Positions 41,184 to 46,676 of a DNA stretch of 46,676 nt are shown piece after piece; position 1 is the stretch's first letter, and every line of letters starts with the position of its first letter. Source of the stretch: JBBPZA01 sp963728925 (GTDB lineage: Bacteria; Actinomycetota; Thermoleophilia; Solirubrobacterales; Solirubrobacteraceae); assembly GCA_963728925.1 (NCBI GenBank), contig CAVSMB010000008.1, positions 1 to 46,676 on the forward strand, read 5' to 3'. Position numbers and translations under genes: made by a program. The notes beneath the pieces are model-generated. The model worked only from the letters and a program-made list of their open reading frames with translations. It ran no database searches and was not told the DNA's origin.

Positions 41184-44100
41184 ATGAGCACCCCAGCGTG
41201 CGCGCATCTTCATGTCCACTCCGAGTACTCGCTGCTTGACGGCGCGTGCAAGATCGACGCGCTCGCGGAGCGCGCCGCCGCCTTCGGCCAGCCCGCCCTC
41301 GGCCTGACCGACCACGGTGTCATGAACGGCGCCGTCGAGCTGCAGGCGGCCTGCCGAAAGCACGGCGTCAAGCCGATCTTCGGCTGCGAGGCCTACCTCG
41401 TCGACGACCGCCGCGCGCGGCCCGGCGGCCCCTTGGAGCGCAACCACATCACGCTGCTCGCCGAGAACGCGACGGGCTACCGCAACCTCGTCAAGCTCTC
41501 GAGCGCCGGCTTCCTCGAGGGCCTGTACCGCGGCAAGCCGACCGTCGACGTCGAGCTGCTCGCCGCTCACGGCGATGGGGTCATCGGGCTCACCGGGTGC
41601 CTGCAGGGCCGGCTCGCACGACGCATCGTCGAGGGCCGCCCCCAGGACGCCCGCTCCCACGCCGACGACCTCGTCCAGGCCTTCGGCGCAGACAACGTCT
41701 ACTTCGAGGTCCAGCGCAACGGCATCGACGAGCAGGAGCGTGCGAACGAGGGGGTCGTGGCGATCGCGAGCGAGCTCGGGCGCCCGCTCGTCGCCACCGC
41801 CGACGTCCACTACCTGCGTCGCGAGGACTTCGACAACCACCGCGCGCTGCTGTGCGTCCAGACCAAGAGCACGCTGCAGGCGCCCAAGCTCACCTTCGAC
41901 ACCAACGAGTTCTACCTGCGCTCCAGCGAGGAGATGGCCGACGCCTTCGCGCGCTGGCCCGAGGCGCTCGCCTCCACCACCGAGATCGCCGAGCGCTGCT
42001 CGGTGGAGCTGCAACTCGGCGGCCAGCTCATCCCCCGCTTTCCCACGCCCGACGGCCGTCCCGAGGCCGACTACCTGCGCGAGCTCGTCCATCGCGGCCT
42101 CGACGAGCGCTACGGCGCCCCGGCTCCGGCCACAGCCCGAGAGCGCGCCGACCTCGAGCTTGGGGTCATCGAGAAGATGGGCTTCTCGGGCTACTTCCTC
42201 ATCGTCTGGGACTTCGTCAAGTACGCGAAGGACCGCGGGATCGCCGTCGGCCCCGGCCGCGGGTCGGCCGCGGGCTCGATCGTCTCCTACTGCCTGCGCA
42301 TCACCGATGTCGACCCGCTGCGCTACGACCTGCTCTTCGAGCGCTTCCTCAACCCCGAGCGGGTCTCGATGCCCGACATCGACATCGACTTCTCGGTGCG
42401 CGGCCGCGAGCAGGTCATCCGCTACGTGACCGAGAAGTACGGTCAGGACCGCGTCGCCCAGATCGTCACCTTCGGCCGCATGTTCCCGCGCGCGGCCACC
42501 CGCGACGCCGCGCGCGTGCTCGGCCTCGAGTACGCCGCCGGCGACCGGCTCGCCAAGCTCATCCCCGAGCCGGTCATGGGCCGCTCCATGACCTTCGAGC
42601 AGTACCTGGCCGAGGAGCCCGAGTTCCGGCGCGCCTACGAGTCAGAGCCGGCCTCGCGGCGCATAGTCGACGTCGCCAAGGGCCTGGAGGGCATCGTTCG
42701 CAACTCCTCGATCCACGCGGCGGCGGTGGTGATCGCCGACCGCCCGCTCACCGACATCGTGCCCCTCCAGCTCGCCGAGGTCACCGGGGCCGCGGCCGCC
42801 GCCGCCGGCGCGGCGGAGAACGGCGGCGGCAAGACCTACCGGACGGTGACGCAGTACTCGATGAAGCCGATCGAGGACATCGGGCTGCTCAAGATGGACT
42901 TCCTCGGCCTGCGCAACCTCGATGTGATCGAGGACGCGCTGGACATCATCGAGCGCTCGACCGGCGTTCGCCCCGACATGGCCACACTGCCGCTCGACGA
43001 CCCCGGCACCTACGAGATGCTGGCCCGCGGCGACTCCGTCGGCGTGTTCCAGTTCGAGTCCGAGGGCATGCGCGACGCGCTCAAGAAGGTCCGCCCGACG
43101 GAGTTCGACGACCTCGTCGCCCTCAACGCGCTCTACCGCCCGGGCGCCATGGACCAGATCCCCGCCTACGCGCGGGGCAAGGCGAACGCCGACAGCGTCA
43201 GCTACCCCGACGAGCGTCTGCGCACGATCCTGTCCCCGACCAAGGGCGTGATCCTCTACCAGGAGCAGGCCATGCAGATCTCCAAGGAGATCGCGGGCTT
43301 CTCGGGAGCGCGCGCCGACGACCTGCGCAAGGCGATCGGCAAGAAGAATCGGGCGAAGATGGCCGAGCTCAAGCCCGAGTTCGTCGACGGCTGCCGCGCG
43401 AGCGGCACGAGCCCGCAGGTCGTCGAGATGCTCTGGAACACCAACGAGCGCTCGGCCGACTACTCCTTCAATAAGAGCCACGCCGCGTGCTACGCGCTCA
43501 TCTCCTACCGGACCGCGTGGCTGAAGGCCAACTACCCGGCCGAGTACATGGCGGCGCTGATCTCCTCCGTGATGGACACCAAGGACAAGGTGCCGTTCTT
43601 CGTCAACCAGGCCGAGGCGATGGGGATCGAGATCCTGCCCCCCGACGTCAACCTCTCCGACCACGAGTTCGTGGTGGTCGAGGGCAACATCCGCTTCGGG
43701 CTGGACGCCGTGAAGGGCGTCGGCTACGCCGCGGTGGAGGCCATCAAGCAGGCGCGCGAGGAGATCGGGCCGTTCTCCTCGCTGTGGGACTTCTGCGAGC
43801 GCGTCGACTGCCGGGCGGTGAACAAGAAGGCGATCGAGGCGCTCGTCAAGTGCGGCGCCTTCGGCTCGACGGGGCACTCGCGCAAGGGCATGCTGCTCGT
43901 GCTCGAGCAGGCCCAGGGCGCGGGGCAGCGGGCGCAGCAGGACGCCCTGCTCGGGCAGGGCTCGATCTTCGATCTCGGCGGCGGCGGCGCGGGTGGCGCC
44001 CGGCCGGGCGGCCCGGCCCCGGCCGCCTTCGTGCCCAGCCACCCGGCGATCCCCCACGAGGAGTTCGACCAGACCGAGCTGCTCGCCGTCGAGAAGGAGG

Positions 44101-44738
44101 CGATCGGGATCTTCATCTCGGCCCACCCGCTCAAGCAGGTGCGCGAGGCCCTCCGTGCCCGCTGCGACGTCGCGCTGGCCGACCTGGAGGGCAAGCGCGA
44201 CGGCGAATGGGTAACGGTGGGCGGGATCATCGCCGAGGCCAAGCGGATCCGCACCAAGAAGGGCGACCCAATGATGTTCGCGACGCTCGACGATCTCGAG
44301 GCCTCGGTCGAGCTGCTGCTGTTCGGCAACGCGCTCGAGGCGGCCGGCGACGCCGCCACGCTCGACAGCGTCGTCGTCGTCCGGGGCCGTGTCGACCACA
44401 AGGACGCCACCAAGACGTGCATCGTCGTCCAGGAGGTCACCCGCTTCGACCCGACCCCCGAGGAGATCGAGGCGGCTCGGGCCCAGGCGGCGCACGCCGC
44501 GGTCCCCCGCGCGCTCAGGCTGCGACTCGACGCGACGCGCCTGCCGGCCACGGTGATCGCCGAGCTCAAGGACCTCCTGGAGAACTTCCCCGGGGAGTCG
44601 GAGGTCGTGCTGGAGATGCGCACCGCGGCCGGCGCGCGACGCCTTCGCCTTGGCCAGGGCTTCCGGGTGGATCCGAGCGCGAGCCTGCGCGCCGAGCTCG
44701 CCCAGCTGCTCGGCCCGGCCGAGCTCAGCGCTGCCTGA
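41184..44738 (+). CDS. dnaE: DNA polymerase III alpha subunit (DnaE1)
   Basis: Replicative polymerase of 1184 residues. The N-terminal PHP domain starts CAHLHVHSEYSLLDGACK with intact metal His residues (H8, H10, H12), so it may hold the proofreading exonuclease known for actinobacterial DnaE1. Polymerase catalytic Asp residues are D398/D400 in MPDIDIDFSVRG and D572 in LKMDFLGLRNL. Later parts include the NKSHAACYALISYRTAW helix-hairpin region, a beta-clamp-contact region after about residue 915 (QQDALLGQGSIFDLGG), and an OB fold (EWVTVGGIIAEAKRIRTKKG). ATG start. Length is normal. Confidence 0.97.
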   Translation: MSTPACAHLHVHSEYSLLDGACKIDALAERAAAFGQPALGLTDHGVMNGAVELQAACRKHGVKPIFGCEAYLVDDRRARPGGPLERNHITLLAENATGYRNLVKLSSAGFLEGLYRGKPTVDVELLAAHGDGVIGLTGCLQGRLARRIVEGRPQDARSHADDLVQAFGADNVYFEVQRNGIDEQERANEGVVAIASELGRPLVATADVHYLRREDFDNHRALLCVQTKSTLQAPKLTFDTNEFYLRSSEEMADAFARWPEALASTTEIAERCSVELQLGGQLIPRFPTPDGRPEADYLRELVHRGLDERYGAPAPATARERADLELGVIEKMGFSGYFLIVWDFVKYAKDRGIAVGPGRGSAAGSIVSYCLRITDVDPLRYDLLFERFLNPERVSMPDIDIDFSVRGREQVIRYVTEKYGQDRVAQIVTFGRMFPRAATRDAARVLGLEYAAGDRLAKLIPEPVMGRSMTFEQYLAEEPEFRRAYESEPASRRIVDVAKGLEGIVRNSSIHAAAVVIADRPLTDIVPLQLAEVTGAAAAAAGAAENGGGKTYRTVTQYSMKPIEDIGLLKMDFLGLRNLDVIEDALDIIERSTGVRPDMATLPLDDPGTYEMLARGDSVGVFQFESEGMRDALKKVRPTEFDDLVALNALYRPGAMDQIPAYARGKANADSVSYPDERLRTILSPTKGVILYQEQAMQISKEIAGFSGARADDLRKAIGKKNRAKMAELKPEFVDGCRASGTSPQVVEMLWNTNERSADYSFNKSHAACYALISYRTAWLKANYPAEYMAALISSVMDTKDKVPFFVNQAEAMGIEILPPDVNLSDHEFVVVEGNIRFGLDAVKGVGYAAVEAIKQAREEIGPFSSLWDFCERVDCRAVNKKAIEALVKCGAFGSTGHSRKGMLLVLEQAQGAGQRAQQDALLGQGSIFDLGGGGAGGARPGGPAPAAFVPSHPAIPHEEFDQTELLAVEKEAIGIFISAHPLKQVREALRARCDVALADLEGKRDGEWVTVGGIIAEAKRIRTKKGDPMMFATLDDLEASVELLLFGNALEAAGDAATLDSVVVVRGRVDHKDATKTCIVVQEVTRFDPTPEEIEAARAQAAHAAVPRALRLRLDATRLPATVIAELKDLLENFPGESEVVLEMRTAAGARRLRLGQGFRVDPSASLRAELAQLLGPAELSAA

Positions 44739-44795
44739 CGGGCTGCCACGGCGCCGGGCGCGCGCTCTAGACTCCGATACCGGAGATCCTTGGCG

Positions 44796-45662
44796 ATGTC
44801 GTCGGCGAACGCAGAAGCGATCGAGGCGTGGGACGGGCCGCTGTTCGAGCGGTTCGTGCAGTTCCGACACCTGCTGGTCGGTGGTCTGGCCGTCCACGGC
44901 GACGAGGCCCTGCGCCTGTATCCGCCCGCCTCCGGGTCCCGGGTCCTCGACGTGGGGTGCGGGTTCGGTGACACGACGCAGCGGCTCGCAGCGCTCGTAG
45001 GGACCGGGGGAAGCGCGCTCGGCGTCGACGCCTCGCCGCGATTCATCGAGGCCGCGAGGGAAGATGCCGAGCAAGCAGGGGCGGCCAACGCACGCTTCGC
45101 GGTGGTCGACGTCGAGACCACCGACTTCGACGAGCGCTTCGAGGTCGCCTTCTCGCGCTTCGGCACGATGTTCTTCGCAAACCCCGTCGCCGCCATGCGT
45201 CGCGTGCGCGCGGCGCTGGTCCCGGGCGGCCGCCTCGTCATGGTCGTGTGGCGCGCGAAGGTCGAGAACGAATGGGTCTACCGGGCCGAGACCATCACCG
45301 AGCGCTTCGTCACCAAGCCCGAGGACTACGACGAGCCAACGTGCGGCCCGGGGCCCTTCTCGATGGGCAACGCGGACACCACCAGCGGCATCCTGCTCAG
45401 CGCGGGCTTCGAGGCGATCACGCTGCGACGCTGCGATCTGCCCATCCTGATGGGACGCGACGTCGAGGAGGCGACCGCGCTGGCGATGAGCCTTGGCCCC
45501 GCCGGAGAGATCCTGCGCCTGGCCGGCGACCGTGCGGCGCACCTGCACGAACCGGTCGCCGAGGCGCTTCACGAGGGGCTGGCCGAGTGGGCCGGGCCCG
45601 AGGGCGTCATCGCCCCCGCCTCGACGTGGATCGTGTCGGCCGTCGCCCCCGGCAAGAGCTGA
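44796..45662 (+). CDS. Class I SAM-dependent methyltransferase
   Basis: The 288-residue protein has SAM motif I VLDVGCGFGDTTQRLA, acidic loop GVDASPRFIEAARED, motif II/III FEVAFSRFGTMFFANP and LVPGGRLVMVVWR. It resembles the UbiE/Methyltransf_25 group acting on small molecules. ATG at 44796 has GGAG 10 bases upstream; a TTG six bases earlier is an alternative start. Substrate unknown. It converges with nfo, stops 3 bases apart. Confidence 0.85.
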   Translation: MSSANAEAIEAWDGPLFERFVQFRHLLVGGLAVHGDEALRLYPPASGSRVLDVGCGFGDTTQRLAALVGTGGSALGVDASPRFIEAAREDAEQAGAANARFAVVDVETTDFDERFEVAFSRFGTMFFANPVAAMRRVRAALVPGGRLVMVVWRAKVENEWVYRAETITERFVTKPEDYDEPTCGPGPFSMGNADTTSGILLSAGFEAITLRRCDLPILMGRDVEEATALAMSLGPAGEILRLAGDRAAHLHEPVAEALHEGLAEWAGPEGVIAPASTWIVSAVAPGKS

Positions 45663-45665
45663 CCG

Positions 45666-46526
45666 TCAGGCCCTCGCCTTCACCCCGCGCCGGCGGAGGC
45701 GCTTGAGCGTTGAGACGTCGGGCTTGACGACGGCCTTGCCGTCGACCCCCGGGCCCTCGAAGATCGCCGGGAGATCGCCGAAGCGCGGCTCGGACAGGAA
45801 CGAGGCGAGGCCCTTGGAGCCGATCTCGCCCTTTCCCAGGGGAGCGTGGCGGTCGACGTTGGAGCCGAGGGCCGTCTTGGAGTCGTTGACGTGCAGCGAG
45901 CCGAGGCGCTCGAGGCCGATGACCCGCGCGCACTCGTCGACCACCTCGCCCAGCGCCTCGGGCGTGCGCACGTCGTAGCCCGACGCGTAGAGGTGGCAGG
46001 AGTCCAGGCAGACTTCGAGCCGCGGATCGCTCCCCGCCTCCTCGATCAGCGCGCCGAGCTCCTCGAACGAGCGCCCGAGCGTCGCGCCCGAGCCGGCGGT
46101 GTTCTCGAGCTGCAGGGGGCACGCCTCGGAGTCGGCGAGCGCCTCGGCGATGACCGCGGCGGCGCGCCCGATCGCGCCCTCGACGTCGCCTTTGAGCGCC
46201 GAGCCGGGGTGCAGCACGACGCCCTGCGCCCCCAGTGCCGCGCCGTTGCGCAGGCCGATCTTCAGGGACTCGAGCGACTTGGCGCGGATCTCGGCGTCCT
46301 CGCTCGCGCAGTTGATGAGGTAGACGGCGTGGATCAGGGTCGCCTGCACAGGCGAGGCCTCGAAGGCCTCGCGGTAGGCGCCGACCTCCTCCTCGGTGTA
46401 CTCGCGCGCCCGCCACGCGCGCGGGTTCTGGCTGAAGAACTGGATCGCCTCGCAGCCTCGCTCCTCCCCGTTGCGCACGGCGTTGGCGGGACCGCCCGCG
46501 GGAGAGACGTGCGCGCCGACGAGCAT
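45666..46526 (-). CDS. nfo: Endonuclease IV (AP endonuclease)
   Basis: Endonuclease IV cuts DNA 5' of abasic sites in base-excision repair. The 286-residue TIM-barrel protein starts MLVGAHVSPAGGPANAV and holds the zinc ligands in IQFFSQNPRAW, LHPGSALKG (His), QLENTAGSG (Glu), CLDSCHLYASGYDV (Asp, His), LGSLHVNDSK (His), NVDRHAPLGKGEIG (Asp, His) and FEGPG (Glu; LETP is more usual). I chose the ATG at 46526 because the conserved fold begins there. Divergent from gltX, with 27 bases between starts. Confidence 0.93.
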   Translation of the reverse strand: MLVGAHVSPAGGPANAVRNGEERGCEAIQFFSQNPRAWRAREYTEEEVGAYREAFEASPVQATLIHAVYLINCASEDAEIRAKSLESLKIGLRNGAALGAQGVVLHPGSALKGDVEGAIGRAAAVIAEALADSEACPLQLENTAGSGATLGRSFEELGALIEEAGSDPRLEVCLDSCHLYASGYDVRTPEALGEVVDECARVIGLERLGSLHVNDSKTALGSNVDRHAPLGKGEIGSKGLASFLSEPRFGDLPAIFEGPGVDGKAVVKPDVSTLKRLRRRGVKARA

Positions 46527-46553
46527 GGGGCGGGTGTCTAGCATCCCCCGCGC

Positions 46554-46676
46554 ATGAAGGTCCGCTTCGCCCCCTCGCCGACCGGCGCGCTGCACGTCGG
46601 CGGCGCCCGCACCGCGCTGTTCAACTGGCTGCTGGCGCGCGGGTCGGGCGGCGGCTCGTGCTGCGCATCGAGGACA
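46554..46676 (+). CDS. gltX: Glutamate-tRNA ligase, 5' fragment with apparent frameshift
   Basis: The first 41 codons to the window edge begin MKVRFAPSPTGALHVGGART, the class I synthetase N-terminus with the HIGH-like HVGG, then ALFNWLLARGSGG. After that the annotated frame gives GSCCASRT, while the next frame gives RLVLRIED, the expected continuation in GltX/GlnRS proteins. One base appears to be missing around 46645-46656 (GGGTCGGGCGGCGGCTCG). As gltX is essential, a sequencing or assembly error near the window end is the likely reason. ATG start at 46554. Confidence 0.85.
   Translation, partial: MKVRFAPSPTGALHVGGARTALFNWLLARGSGGGSCCASRT

Noticed and set aside
42642..45572. 976-codon open frame antisense to dnaE and the methyltransferase gene
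   Set aside because: The opposite strand carries an unmistakable DnaE; the antisense product is Arg/Leu/Val/Asp-rich with no domain.

Overview
The window is a very GC-rich actinobacterial chromosome segment with dense genes, many GTG starts and frequent 4-base GTGA/ATGA overlaps. A resuscitation-promoting-factor-like protein, actinobacterial-type DnaE, and the order infC-rpmI-rplT-trmH-pheS-pheT-argC-argJ-argB-argD suggest the class Thermoleophilia (Solirubrobacterales-like). That placement is an inference from gene content; no rRNA gene is present.

Accessory half (about 1-19 kb). A PHA synthase gene (minus strand) is followed by an island containing a 5'-truncated ERCC4-type nuclease gene, two paralogous coiled-coil/winged-helix proteins, and an excisionase-like HTH gene plus tyrosine integrase duplicated in perfect tandem (about 1.87 kb per copy). 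Next come a PAP2-family membrane enzyme, a VapBC-type toxin-antitoxin pair abutting a truncated and frameshifted glycoside hydrolase family 31 relic, a secreted penicillin-acylase-family hydrolase, a tiny repeat protein, a three-gene overlapping operon (glycosyltransferase, membrane protein, polysaccharide deacetylase), a cation/proton antiporter, an alpha/beta hydrolase and a class V aminotransferase.

Core half (about 21-46.7 kb). rpf and thrS diverge around a perfect CRP/GlxR-like palindrome. infC has a promoter inside the end of thrS. rpmI-rplT end at a strong intrinsic terminator that touches the trmH start codon. trmH-pheS-pheT-argC-argJ-argB-argD then run with overlapping or closely packed genes, coupling tRNA modification, phenylalanyl-tRNA charging and arginine synthesis. 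Between argD and argG lies about 1.6 kb of small membrane genes, a diverged copy of one of them, and a frameshifted membrane-anchored beta-domain gene. After argG come a small membrane protein, a 962-residue coiled-coil protein with a 21-bp tandem repeat, a Fur-family regulator, dnaE, a methyltransferase, nfo (minus strand), and the start of gltX, which reads with an apparent one-base frameshift close to the window edge.

The most notable features are the exact tandem xis/int duplication next to the coiled-coil/winged-helix pair, the CRP-like site between rpf and thrS, and a series of gene relics (ERCC4, GH31, ECF sigma, membrane proteins). No CRISPR array, rRNA or complete tRNA was seen.
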